A stretch of DNA of 64,000 nt, from positions 1-64,000 of the forward strand of contig NZ_JAGETZ010000008.1 in assembly GCF_017571495.1 (NCBI RefSeq), given 5' to 3'. Positions 49,524-58,245 of the stretch are shown one piece after another; the stretch's first letter is position 1, and the number at the start of each line of letters is the position of its first letter. The notes under the pieces were generated by a model that had not been told where the DNA came from, did no database searches, and worked only from the letters and a program-made list of their open reading frames with translations. The DNA comes from Hymenobacter negativus. GTDB lineage: Bacteria; Bacteroidota; Bacteroidia; Cytophagales; Hymenobacteraceae. The position numbers were made by a program, and so were the translations under genes.

Positions 49524-50117
49524 ATGACCTCTTCCCTCTTCGACACCGAACAAATCAACAACCTTATCCGCACGCGGCGCAGCACGTTCATTCCACAGTT
49601 CGTGCCTGGCCGGGTCATCCCCGATTCCACCGTGTGGCAGCTGCTCGAAAACGCCAACTGGGCCCCCAGCCACAAGCAAACCGAGCCCTGGCGCTTCGTC
49701 GTGTTCACGGGCGCGGGCCTGCACCGGCTGGCCGAGTTCCAGGCTGATTTGTATGAGAAAACGGCTGGTCCGGCCTACAAAGCTGCCAAGCACGCCAACC
49801 TGCGCAACAACCCGCCGCAGTGTTCGCACGTCATCGCCATTGCCATGAAGCGCACCGAGCCGCGCCTACCCGAAATCGAGGAAATCGAAGCCGTGGCCTG
49901 CGCCGTGCAAAACCTGCACCTCTCGGCCCACGCCTACGGCCTGGGCGGCTACTGGAGCAGCGGCGGCATCACTTACACCGAGGAAGCCAAGGCATTTTTC
50001 GGTCTCGGACCAGAGGATAGGTTGCTCGGATTCTTTCAGTTAGGCTACATCGAGGTTCCTTCGGCACCAGGCCAGCGCGGGTCGATACATGACAAGACCC
50101 GCTGGGTAAACGAGTAG
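49524..50117 (+). CDS. Nitroreductase-family flavoprotein
   Basis: A protein of 197 residues. The FMN-binding signature RTRRSTFIPQF at the start, ENANWAPSHKQTEPWRFVVF, and the C-terminal LSAHAYGLGGYWSSG and LLGFFQLGY are characteristic. Enzymes of this family reduce nitro groups, quinones or flavins with NAD(P)H. It is closest by pattern to the YdjA/TdsD-like short group. It has no signal peptide and is cytoplasmic. It is preceded by a 125-bp spacer and followed 41 bp later by the VOC gene. Confidence 0.9.
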   Translation: MTSSLFDTEQINNLIRTRRSTFIPQFVPGRVIPDSTVWQLLENANWAPSHKQTEPWRFVVFTGAGLHRLAEFQADLYEKTAGPAYKAAKHANLRNNPPQCSHVIAIAMKRTEPRLPEIEEIEAVACAVQNLHLSAHAYGLGGYWSSGGITYTEEAKAFFGLGPEDRLLGFFQLGYIEVPSAPGQRGSIHDKTRWVNE

Positions 50118-50158
50118 TCCTTACGCCAGAACTTGCCAATTCACCAAACGACCCGCCC

Positions 50159-50548
50159 ATGCCGCCCCTCCTTGGCCTGCACCACGTTGCCCTTATCGTT
50201 TCCGACTATGAAGTTTCGAAACGCTTCTACACCGAGGTAATCGGACTGGAAATCCTGGCCGAAACCTACCGCGCCGCCCGCGACTCTTACAAGCTGGACC
50301 TGGGCATCAACGGGCAGTACGTCATCGAACTGTTCTCCTTTCCTAGTCCGCCGCCGCGCCCCAGCTACCCCGAGGCGGCCGGCCTGCGCCACCTCGCCTT
50401 CGCCGTGCCCGATGTGGCTGCCGCCATCCGGCACCTGGAACAGCATGGTGTGGCCTGCGAGCCCATTCGCATTGATGAGCTGACCGGCCGCCGCTTCACC
50501 TTCTTCGCCGACCCCGACGGCCTGCCGTTGGAATTCTATGAGGTGTAG
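50159..50548 (+). CDS. VOC/glyoxalase-fold protein (YaeR-like)
   Basis: A protein of 129 residues with the two beta-alpha-beta3 units of the vicinal oxygen chelate fold. LLGLHHVALIVSDYEVSKRFYTEVIGLEIL holds the first metal ligand His, and GLRHLAFAVPDVAAAIRHLEQHGV the second. RFTFFADPDGLPLEFYEV supplies the last Glu. It matches the YaeR/gloA2 group, often of unknown substrate. It follows the nitroreductase gene closely and may share its transcript, suggesting a detoxification role, which is an inference. Confidence 0.88.
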   Translation: MPPLLGLHHVALIVSDYEVSKRFYTEVIGLEILAETYRAARDSYKLDLGINGQYVIELFSFPSPPPRPSYPEAAGLRHLAFAVPDVAAAIRHLEQHGVACEPIRIDELTGRRFTFFADPDGLPLEFYEV

Positions 50549-50708
50549 ACACGCTCTTCAGCGGCGTCCCATTGAATGACTTGCGTCCGAACAATAGCAA
50601 ATCGGCATAAACGCGGAGCCACAGGGCTGCGCCTCCGCACGACGCAACGGCTCAGGTAACCGCAGCAGCTCAGGCCCCGTAGCGAGATTTCCTCCTTGCC
50701 ACGCCACT

Positions 50709-52034
50709 ATGCTCGACCATCCGCTTGCCGCTCGCTTCACCGTGCCCCATCCTGAATGGGCGGCCCACGCCACCATTTACGAAGTAAACGTCCGCAATTA
50801 TACCCCGGAAGGCACTTTTCGGGCTTTTGAAGCCCATTTGCCCCGCTTGCAAAAAATGGGTATCAGCATTGTGTGGCTGATGCCGGTGCATCACATTGGA
50901 GAAGTCGGGCGCAAAGGCTCGTTGGGCTCGCCCTACGCCGTGCGCGACTACTTTGCCGTGAATCCGGAATTTGGTACGCTTGATGATTTGCGGCACCTCG
51001 TGCAGGCCGCCCACGCGTTGGAAATGAAGGTGATACTGGACTGGGTCGCCAACCACACCAGCCGCGACAACGCCCTGATTGCCGAACACCCCGACTGGTA
51101 CCAGCACGATGCGCAGGGCCAGCTGGTACCCCCCGTGGCCGACTGGACCGACGTAGTAGCGCTGGATTACACGAACCGCGCCCTGCGCCACTACATGACC
51201 GAGGCGCTGGCCTACTGGATTTGGGAGGCTGACATAGATGGTTACCGTTGCGACGTGGCCGGCCTGGTACCCACCGATTTCTGGAACGAAGCCCGGCCCG
51301 CACTGGACCTCATCAAGCCAGTATTTATGCTGGCCGAATGGGACGAGCTGTACCCTTCGGGCGGCCTGAGCTGGGAGGAGTTCGACTCCGACACCCGGCT
51401 GCTCGAAAAGGCGTTCAACATGGCTTTCGGTCTGCGTCTGCACTACCTGCTCGACCGCATTGCCGAGGGCCACGCTGCCCTGGCCGAAATCGACACCTAC
51501 CTGGCCGCTGAGCGCGAAAAATACCCGTCCAGCGTGTACCTGATGCACTTCACCAGCAACCACGACGTGAACAGCTGGGACGGCACCGAATACGAGCGCC
51601 TGGGCCCGCTGGCACGGCCCTTCGCCGTGCTCACGGCGCTGCTGCCGGGCATGCCGTTGGTGTACTCGGGCCAGGAAGCAGCCCTGAACCGCCGGTTGGA
51701 ATTCTTCGAGCGCGATACCATAGCATGGGGTAATTATCCACTGCAGGATTTCTACACGCGCCTGTTGCAACTCAAGCAACGCCACCCCGCTTTGCGTAAC
51801 GGCGACCACACCAGCCACTTGCTGCGCCTGCCCGGTCCGCCCGAAGTGTACGCATTTTGCCGCACCAAAGACACGGCTGCCGTGCTATGTGCGGTGAATG
51901 TTGCAGCCGAAGCGCAGGTAATTCCGGCCATGCCGGGCAATTGGCGCGACCTGTTCAGCGACGAAACCCTGACGCTCTGGGCCGGCGAGGAATTGCTGGT
52001 GCCTGCCCACGGCTGGCGCGTACTAGTGAGCTAG
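50709..52034 (+). CDS. Cytoplasmic GH13 alpha-amylase-family enzyme
   Basis: A protein of 441 residues with no signal peptide. GH13 motifs are TIYEVNVRNYTPEGTF, DWVANHT, DGYRCDVAG (nucleophile Asp182), FMLAEWDE (acid/base Glu210) and FTSNHDVNSW (Asp286), followed by YSGQEAALNRRLEFFERDTIAWGNY and a short beta-rich domain C. It is a clear paralogue of the lipoprotein at 47932 (the same PVADW.DV..LDY and GLVPTDFWN segments), minus the export signal. The pair may process alpha-glucans outside and inside the cell. The product specificity cannot be told from sequence. Confidence 0.92.
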   Translation: MLDHPLAARFTVPHPEWAAHATIYEVNVRNYTPEGTFRAFEAHLPRLQKMGISIVWLMPVHHIGEVGRKGSLGSPYAVRDYFAVNPEFGTLDDLRHLVQAAHALEMKVILDWVANHTSRDNALIAEHPDWYQHDAQGQLVPPVADWTDVVALDYTNRALRHYMTEALAYWIWEADIDGYRCDVAGLVPTDFWNEARPALDLIKPVFMLAEWDELYPSGGLSWEEFDSDTRLLEKAFNMAFGLRLHYLLDRIAEGHAALAEIDTYLAAEREKYPSSVYLMHFTSNHDVNSWDGTEYERLGPLARPFAVLTALLPGMPLVYSGQEAALNRRLEFFERDTIAWGNYPLQDFYTRLLQLKQRHPALRNGDHTSHLLRLPGPPEVYAFCRTKDTAAVLCAVNVAAEAQVIPAMPGNWRDLFSDETLTLWAGEELLVPAHGWRVLVS

Positions 52035-52066
52035 CTTTCGGGGCCATTCCAATTTTTCCGACCGGT

Positions 52067-52546
52067 ATGAATACCGCTTTTCAGGGCCAATATGAATTGA
52101 TTCTTGAAGCCCGCGCAGCCCTGCTCGATTACTGCGCCACCCTCAGACCCGCCGATTTTACTGCCCCGGTCCCGGTGTTCAACAACAGCTCGATGCGCGA
52201 CCTGCTGGTGCATGTGGCCGGGGCTTACACGGTTTGGCTGGGCGAGGTTGGCCTGCGGCGGGAGGTTCAGCGGCCAGCCGCGTCCAGGGTCCCGGATGTG
52301 GCGGCTGTGCGGGCCCTTTTTACCGAAGTTGATGCGCTGCTAACGGACTTCATGCGGCACTACGCCAGCCGTTGGCAGGAGCCTATGCTATTTGATTTCT
52401 CGCGTCAGGCAAAGACACTTACTCTCATGCCGCTGCAACTGTTCACACACGTTGTCACGCATGAGTTTCACCATAAGGGTCAGGTGCTAAGCATGAGCCG
52501 GCAACTGGGCTATATGCCAGTCGATACGGATGTAATTCGGTTTTAA
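52067..52546 (+). CDS. DinB-like metal-dependent four-helix protein
   Basis: A protein of 159 residues forming the DinB/YfiT four-helix bundle. The three metal-ligand histidines are in LLVHVAGAYTVWLGE, and the HVVTHEFHHKGQVLSMSRQLGY motif near the end. Bacterial DinB-like proteins may be thiol-dependent transferases (for example bacillithiol or mycothiol S-transferases). The ATG at 52067 starts at homology; the longer open frame overlaps the GH13 gene and is rejected. It lies 32 bp after the GH13 stop. Confidence 0.87.
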   Translation: MNTAFQGQYELILEARAALLDYCATLRPADFTAPVPVFNNSSMRDLLVHVAGAYTVWLGEVGLRREVQRPAASRVPDVAAVRALFTEVDALLTDFMRHYASRWQEPMLFDFSRQAKTLTLMPLQLFTHVVTHEFHHKGQVLSMSRQLGYMPVDTDVIRF

Positions 52547-52622
52547 GCCGGTACCACGCTTCCCAACCTTCTGGCTCGTTCTTCGGTTAGGGAAACTCAT
52601 TCCTTGAATATTTTTACTTGTT

Positions 52623-53585
52623 ATGCAAACCCGTGAACTGGGCCGCTCCGGCCTACATATTTCGCCCCTCATGCTGGGCGGCAACGTCTTCGGCTGGACC
52701 ATCGACGAAGCCACTTCCTTCGCTGTGCTCGATGCTTTCGTGGCCAACGGCGGCAATGCCATCGATACCGCCGACGGTTACTCAGTATGGGTGCCTGGCC
52801 ACGTCGGGGGCGAATCCGAAACCATCATTGGCAAGTGGCTGCAACGGCGCGGCCGGCGCGATGACGTCGTTATTGCCACTAAAGTGGGCTGGGAAGTGAA
52901 TGCCGAAAACAAAGGCCTGAAAAAGGACTACATCCTGCGGGCCGTGGAAGGCTCGCTCAAGCGCCTGCAAACCGATTACATCGACCTCTATCAGTCGCAC
53001 AAGGACGACCCCACCACACCCGTAGAGGAAACCCTAGAAGCTTACGCCCAACTGTTAAAAGAGGGCAAAGTGCGGGCCATTGGCGCATCCAACTTCACGG
53101 CAGCGCGCCTGCAGGAGTCGCTGGCAGCCAGCAAGAAGCACGGGTTCCCGCGCTACGAAACACTGCAAAACCTCTACAATCTGTACGACCGCGAGGATTT
53201 TGAGCAAAACCTCGCGCCGCTGCTGCTTGCGGAAAACATCAGCGCCATTCCGTACTACGGCCTCGCCGCCGGTTTCCTCACCGGCAAGTACCGCGACCAA
53301 AATGACCTCCAGAAAAGCCCTCGTGGGGCCGGCGTCGGTCAGAAATACCTGAATGAGAAAGGCCTTGCCCTGCTCACCGCTCTCGACGCTGTGGCCGACC
53401 GCCAGCAGGCCACGCCCGCCCAGGTAGCACTGGCCTGGCTGATGCAGGCACCGGCCGTTACGGCTCCTATTGCCAGCGCCACCAGCGTCGGCCAGGTCAC
53501 CGAGTTGCTCGAAGCCACCGAACTGCTGCTCACCACCGAAGATTTAGCGACGCTGGAACAGTCCAAACCGATACCCGCTGCCTAG
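52623..53585 (+). CDS. Aldo/keto reductase
   Basis: A protein of 320 residues, an NADPH-dependent TIM-barrel oxidoreductase. The start TRELGRSGLHISPLMLGGNVFGW is typical. The catalytic tetrad is seen in NAIDTADGYSVW (Asp and Tyr), VIATKVGW (Lys) and YIDLYQSHKDD (His). GKVRAIGASNFTAARL and the C-terminal cofactor loop APIASATSVGQVTELLEATEL complete it. It belongs to the large YajO/Tas-like branch. The substrate is unknown. It is followed by a long inverted repeat. Confidence 0.93.
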   Translation: MQTRELGRSGLHISPLMLGGNVFGWTIDEATSFAVLDAFVANGGNAIDTADGYSVWVPGHVGGESETIIGKWLQRRGRRDDVVIATKVGWEVNAENKGLKKDYILRAVEGSLKRLQTDYIDLYQSHKDDPTTPVEETLEAYAQLLKEGKVRAIGASNFTAARLQESLAASKKHGFPRYETLQNLYNLYDREDFEQNLAPLLLAENISAIPYYGLAAGFLTGKYRDQNDLQKSPRGAGVGQKYLNEKGLALLTALDAVADRQQATPAQVALAWLMQAPAVTAPIASATSVGQVTELLEATELLLTTEDLATLEQSKPIPAA

Positions 53586-53592
53586 CAAAAAG

Positions 53593-53691
53593 GCCGTGAC
53601 GCAGCGCGTAACGAAGCATCTTTTACTTCTTCAGTGCCGCAATTGGGTTAGTATTGTAGCGAAGATGCCTCGTTACGCGCTGCGTCACGGC
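53593..53691. repeat. 30-bp inverted repeat related to family A
   Basis: Arms 53593-53622 and 53662-53691 differ at one of 30 positions. The sequence (GCCGTGACGCAGCGCGTAAC, then GAAGCATCTT) keeps the GAAGCATCTT end of family A but has a different inner half. It starts eight bases after the aldo/keto reductase stop. Confidence 0.85.
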
Positions 53692-53754
53692 TGTTATGGG
53701 AGCTAGCTTGCCAAACTAATTTCTGGCCTATTGGCCTACTGCACACTCTGCCTT

Positions 53755-54405
53755 ATGTCTGTTCTTCGTCAACGTCTGCGCCTTGCTTTGCCTTGGGTGC
53801 AGCCGTTGGCTGTGGGCGTGGCCTGGGCCACCACCAGCTGGCTGGCGACGGCCGTGGTGCAGCGCGGGGGCCTGCCCTGGGACGTGCCGCTGCTCAATTA
53901 CTGGCACCGTCACGCCACGCCCGCGCTCGATAAGCTGGCTATTTTTCTCACCATCACTGGCAATACCTGGCCGATGGTGGGTACTGGGCTATTGGTTGCC
54001 GGGTGGTTGCTGGCGCGGCGGCAGCGGCAGGAGGCGTGGGTTTTTGCGCTGTCGGTGGGGGGCTCAATGCTGCTTACCCAGGTGATAAAGGCGCTGGTAG
54101 CGCGGCCCCGACCCGTTCTGTGGACCAGTATCCGGCCCGAACACACGTTTAGCTTCCCCAGTGGGCACGCCATGGATACGGCGGCAATTGCTACTGCTTT
54201 GGGATTCTTGGCATGGCGTTACCGTGCCCACCGCCTCACCTGGTTACTGGCTCCGCTGTTTGCACTGGGCGTGGGCTGGGCGCGGATGTACTTGGGCGTG
54301 CATAACCCTTCCGACGTGCTGGCCGGCTGGACCGCCGCCGTGGGCTGGGTGCTGCTGGTGCAGGGCATGGCTAACCGGCCATTATGGGACCGTTTGGCTT
54401 ATTAG
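53755..54405 (+). CDS. PAP2-family membrane phosphatase
   Basis: A protein of 216 residues with about six membrane segments. The three phosphatase motifs are KALVARPRP (C1), FPSGHAMD (C2, catalytic His) and ARMYLGVHNPSDVLAG (C3, nucleophile His). It should dephosphorylate lipid phosphates such as undecaprenyl pyrophosphate or phosphatidylglycerol phosphate at the outer face of the membrane. The ATG at 53755 is preferred to an upstream non-ATG start. Confidence 0.92.
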   Translation: MSVLRQRLRLALPWVQPLAVGVAWATTSWLATAVVQRGGLPWDVPLLNYWHRHATPALDKLAIFLTITGNTWPMVGTGLLVAGWLLARRQRQEAWVFALSVGGSMLLTQVIKALVARPRPVLWTSIRPEHTFSFPSGHAMDTAAIATALGFLAWRYRAHRLTWLLAPLFALGVGWARMYLGVHNPSDVLAGWTAAVGWVLLVQGMANRPLWDRLAY

Positions 54406-54459
54406 CTCAATCACCCCGAAGCTGCGCTTAGACCCGCGTTGAACGGCATCCCAATGACC

Positions 54460-54537
54460 GAGTACCCCAAATTTCCAATTCGGCTGGTGTTGCACAACTG
54501 ATTTTAACGCGAGTCGAATTGGAAATTCGGGGTACTC
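54460..54537. repeat. Dispersed inverted repeat, family B
   Basis: Arms 54460-54485 and 54512-54537 match at 24 of 26 positions with core CCAAATTTCCAATTCGGCT. The centre (GGTGTTG....ACGCG) is also similar, in the opposite direction, to that of the copy at 42298. It lies between two convergent genes. Confidence 0.88.
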
Positions 54538-54556
54538 AGGCCATACGACAGCTCGG

Positions 54557-55090
54557 TTACCACTTCGGGTTCCGAGCCTCATACCACACGCAACGCGTGC
54601 CGTCTTCCTCAAACTCATTGCCCAACTGCAAGCCCACTTTCTCGAGAATGCGGCGCGACCCCAGGTTTTCTGCATCGGCATAAGCGCAGATACGCGGCAG
54701 CTTCAGCGTCTCAAATCCGTAATCAAGCCAGGCCTGAGCAGCTTCGTAGCCATAGCCCTGTCGCCAGAACTGCGACCGTAAACGGTACCCAAGGTCGTAG
54801 AAATTGCAATGGTCATTCAGCGGCCCAGCCACCAGCTTCAGCCCGGCCCAACCCATAAACTCGCCGGTTTCGCGTAGCAAAACTGCCCAACGCCCAATGC
54901 CATTGGCCGCGTATTGGGCCTGAATGAAGGCGATAGTAGCCGCGCTTTGCTCCAGGCTGGTCGCCATATGCCCGCCAATGCCGCCCAGGTAGCGGTGCAC
55001 AGCGGGGTCCGAATCGAGGGCAAACATGCCGGCTGCATCAGTTGCCAAAAAAGGGCGGAAGTGTAGGCGCGGGGTATCGAAAGGCTGCAT
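54557..55090 (-). CDS. GNAT N-acetyltransferase (RimJ/RimL type)
   Basis: A protein of 177 residues. Family pattern: TPRLHFRPFLATDAAGMFAL, then MGWAGLKLV, YDLGYRLRSQFWRQGYGYEAAQAWLDYGF (the acetyl-CoA phosphate loop R-x-x-G-x-G/A) and AYADAENLGSRRILEKVGLQ. Members of this branch acetylate ribosomal proteins, antibiotics or small amines; the substrate here is not known. It converges with the PAP2 gene. Confidence 0.9.
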   Translation of the reverse strand: MQPFDTPRLHFRPFLATDAAGMFALDSDPAVHRYLGGIGGHMATSLEQSAATIAFIQAQYAANGIGRWAVLLRETGEFMGWAGLKLVAGPLNDHCNFYDLGYRLRSQFWRQGYGYEAAQAWLDYGFETLKLPRICAYADAENLGSRRILEKVGLQLGNEFEEDGTRCVWYEARNPKW

Positions 55091-55157
55091 GGTGTAGCAA
55101 CAAGCCTTGGCTTATGTCTGGCACAGGGTATGCCGCACCAAGGCTGTTGCCACAAAT

Positions 55158-58085
55158 TTACCGCGTTATAATCAGGCGCTGGTGCTGCCCGGCCACCTCG
55201 GCCGTGTACACACCGGGCGGCAGGGGCTGGCGGGCCTCGTTGCGGCCGTTCCAGGGCAGGGCGTGGGGGCCGGCCGCGCCGTCCAGTGGCAGCGTCCGGA
55301 CCACTTCGCCCTGCGCGTTGCGGATGCGCAGGAAGGATGCAGCGGCTGGGCCCGTCGAGAGCCGGGTGTAGCGCAGCGTGGTGCCATCCGGCCCGAAGCT
55401 GCGGCTGTCGGGGCCTTCCAGCGTGAGGATTTCGGGCGCGGCATCGGCCACGGAAGCCGTCAGAAGCTTCAGCCCGCTCATCCGCACGGCCACGCCGGCA
55501 TTCATCAGAAAATGGACTTCCAGCTCATGCTTCACGGGGTCATAGGAGTAGCCTTCGGCCGGCACTGGCTTTTCATCGAAGAAGATGGTCGTGGGCGGGG
55601 CTGCCACCCGCTGCACCAGCAGCCGCAGAAACCGAAACACCGGCTGCCCCGGATACTCACCGTTGCTGCTCAGAATCACATCCGTTTGCGCGGGCGTGCA
55701 GAATCCGTGCGCCACCAGTGTTTCGTACTGATGCCGGGCCAGCGCCTGGGCCGAATGCCCGTCGTCGTCATACATCCTGAATTCCGATTCCGGGGCGCTA
55801 GGGTCGGGGTAGTAGCGCAGCAGCAGTGTATCGGGGCGGTACAGGGCTGTGCTGGGGCGGTAGGCCGTCATCGGCAGGAAAGCCCCGGCTCGTACCAGCA
55901 ATGGCGTGTGGGCCAGCGGCGCGGGCACGCTTGCCGTGCAGTTGCCCGCATAGGTCTGGTTGGTGTGGAAGTCAATCCAATTGCCGCCGGGCAGCACCAC
56001 GTTGCGCCGCCGCTGGCTGGGGTTGAGCACGGGGGCCACGAGCAAGTTGGGACCAAGCAGGTATTGGTCGCTGGATGCTTTGCTTAATTCTTTATGAGGC
56101 GAAGCATCAAAATCCATTGCGCGGGCCAGGGGTGCCCCGGTTGTCGCGTTCTGCCAGGCCAGCGTATACAGATAAGGCAGCAGCTGATACCGAAGCCGCA
56201 CCGCCGCGCGCACACTGCTCTTGTATGGCTCTGGGTAATAGTAGGGTTCGGGGGGCACGCCTTCGCCGTGGGGGCGCAGGATGGGGCAGAGGCTGGCCAT
56301 TTGGAGCCAGCGCGTGTACAGCTCCGGGTCGATGCCGCCCACGCAGAAGCCCCCCGCATCGGAGTGCATGTAGCCCACGCCGCCCTGGCCCATGCCTACC
56401 ATCACGGGCACCTGGGCGCGGTAGCCGCTCCACGAGCGGTTGATGTCGCCCGACCACGGAAAAACCGAGTTACGCTGCATGCCCGCCCAGCCCGAGCGGG
56501 CCAGATTGAACACCCGTTCCTGGGGAAAATCCCGGGCGTAGCCTTCGGTGAAAATGCTGGCCCAGCTTTGTCCGTAAGCATTGTGCACCGCGCGGGCGGA
56601 GCCGGCTACGTGCTGCATGGCCTCGGGGTGGTTTTCAGGCTCGCCCAGGTCCGACCACCAACCGGCGGCCCCTTGGTCGTGCAGCGTGCGGTAATAGTCC
56701 CACAGCCAGTCACGGGCCGCTGGCTTAAACACATCCAGGATGCTGGCCGGCCCCGCCCAGAACGAAGAGACCGTAAATGGCCGCCCCGCTGCTGTGGTGC
56801 CCACCAGCCCCCGAGTGCGCACCGTTGAGTCGTTGCGCGAGGTGCGCATCACGTAAGGCTCCGAAATCAGGATGGTCTTCACACCCTGCTTGTTCAGGCT
56901 GCTCATCATCCCAGCCGGGTCGGGAAAACCGGCCTTGTCCCAGCTTAAATCGCCCTGTTTTTTGGTGCCGCCAAACCAGTACAGGTCCAGCACCAGCGCA
57001 TCAAGGGGGAACCCTTCGTGGCGCATACGGCTGGCCACGTTCTGCATCTCTACATCGGTCTTGTAGCCGAAGCGGCTTTGAATCAGGCCCAGGGCCCAGC
57101 GCGGCGGCAGCGGCTGCCGGCCGGTCAGGGCCGTGTAGCGGCTGAGGATTTCGGCTTGGTTGCGGCCGGTTATTACGAAGTAGGAGAGGGAGGTCAGGCC
57201 TTCGCCACCGTATTCCAGCACATCCTTTTCCGTCTTCCCCAAATCGAGGTAGCCCGGCGCGTGGTTGTCGAAAAACAGCATGTAGCCCCGGCTGCTGAGC
57301 ACCGTGGGCAGGGTGATGTTCAGGTTGGGCTCGTTGTTTTGGGAGCCATAATGCGCCTGATTATACAGCTCCAGGCGGTAGCCGCGCCGGTCCACGGGCA
57401 GGGCGCGCGAGCCCGTGCCGTACAACTGCTCGCCCGGCGCGAGGGAGAAGCGCACGCCCGCGCCGCCCGCCGCGGAAACGGTGGCAGCGGTAGGAAGGAC
57501 TGCTGCGCGGCGGAAGGGACTGGCTGCTTCAACCAAACGGGTGCCGTCGGTTCCGATGAGGCGCACCTGTAACGGGTTTTTCTGAACCTCGACTACCAAG
57601 CCACCCGCCATGTTGAAATGCAGCAAAGGGGCCGCCGCCTCGGCCGCGGTCCGGCGAAGGGAGGCTCGGGATGCGGTGCGCAGCGGCAACACGCATACGA
57701 GGCCATCCCGCTGCATATACTTCGTTTTTTCCGGTACAGGGCCTGGTTTTTCGCCCGCAATGGGCATCACACTTATCGAGCTGTCGGGCAAGAGGGCATG
57801 GCCGGCTGGAAAGTAATCCACCTTCAAAATGCCGGTTTGCCAGTCCGTTATGCGCAATGTGCTGCCATCAGTGGCGAGTATCTGAAAATAATTGACTCCC
57901 TGCAAATGCGACTTGTACCGCCCGCCCGGCACCGCCCGCGCCGGCTCCATGCGCCGGCCAAACGGGTCACTCGTTGGGCGGCCGTTCTCGGCGCGCTGGG
58001 CCTGGGCCGCCGAAGAAAAGAGGCATAAAGACAGCACCGCCAGCAGGGCGGTTGCCGAAGCAGGCGCAAGGTTTCGTACCTTCAT
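55158..58085 (-). CDS. GH31 alpha-glycosidase, secreted
   Basis: A protein of 975 residues. The signal peptide covers LAPASATALLAVLSLCLFSS and ends near AQA. An N-terminal beta-sandwich leads to the GH31 barrel: PPRWALGLIQSRFGYKTD, VLDLYWFGG, the nucleophile Asp in GWWSDLGEPE (about residue 478) and the acid/base Asp in HSDAGGFCVG (about residue 576), then VRLRYQLLPYLYTLAW. Two C-terminal beta-domains follow. The last 60 residues (FLRIRNAQGEVVRTLPLDGA, then LPPGVYTAEVAG) resemble a FlgD-like/T9SS-associated domain. It is probably an alpha-glucosidase or alpha-xylosidase that works on polysaccharide fragments outside the cytoplasm. An upstream frame to 58304 was rejected for lack of a signal peptide. 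Confidence 0.93.
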   Translation of the reverse strand: MKVRNLAPASATALLAVLSLCLFSSAAQAQRAENGRPTSDPFGRRMEPARAVPGGRYKSHLQGVNYFQILATDGSTLRITDWQTGILKVDYFPAGHALLPDSSISVMPIAGEKPGPVPEKTKYMQRDGLVCVLPLRTASRASLRRTAAEAAAPLLHFNMAGGLVVEVQKNPLQVRLIGTDGTRLVEAASPFRRAAVLPTAATVSAAGGAGVRFSLAPGEQLYGTGSRALPVDRRGYRLELYNQAHYGSQNNEPNLNITLPTVLSSRGYMLFFDNHAPGYLDLGKTEKDVLEYGGEGLTSLSYFVITGRNQAEILSRYTALTGRQPLPPRWALGLIQSRFGYKTDVEMQNVASRMRHEGFPLDALVLDLYWFGGTKKQGDLSWDKAGFPDPAGMMSSLNKQGVKTILISEPYVMRTSRNDSTVRTRGLVGTTAAGRPFTVSSFWAGPASILDVFKPAARDWLWDYYRTLHDQGAAGWWSDLGEPENHPEAMQHVAGSARAVHNAYGQSWASIFTEGYARDFPQERVFNLARSGWAGMQRNSVFPWSGDINRSWSGYRAQVPVMVGMGQGGVGYMHSDAGGFCVGGIDPELYTRWLQMASLCPILRPHGEGVPPEPYYYPEPYKSSVRAAVRLRYQLLPYLYTLAWQNATTGAPLARAMDFDASPHKELSKASSDQYLLGPNLLVAPVLNPSQRRRNVVLPGGNWIDFHTNQTYAGNCTASVPAPLAHTPLLVRAGAFLPMTAYRPSTALYRPDTLLLRYYPDPSAPESEFRMYDDDGHSAQALARHQYETLVAHGFCTPAQTDVILSSNGEYPGQPVFRFLRLLVQRVAAPPTTIFFDEKPVPAEGYSYDPVKHELEVHFLMNAGVAVRMSGLKLLTASVADAAPEILTLEGPDSRSFGPDGTTLRYTRLSTGPAAASFLRIRNAQGEVVRTLPLDGAAGPHALPWNGRNEARQPLPPGVYTAEVAGQHQRLIITR

Positions 58086-58245
58086 CAACTCAAATAAAAC
58101 ACGAGCCGGCAAGTTACGGCCGAAGTCGAGGCCTTTCCTGCTTTCCAGGGTGGGGCCCGGCTGTTTGTCCACAAGGCACGTTTGCAAGCTGTTCTGGTCT
58201 ATCCTCAGGGCTGATTCTCCATGACACGACAACGTATTTTGCCCC

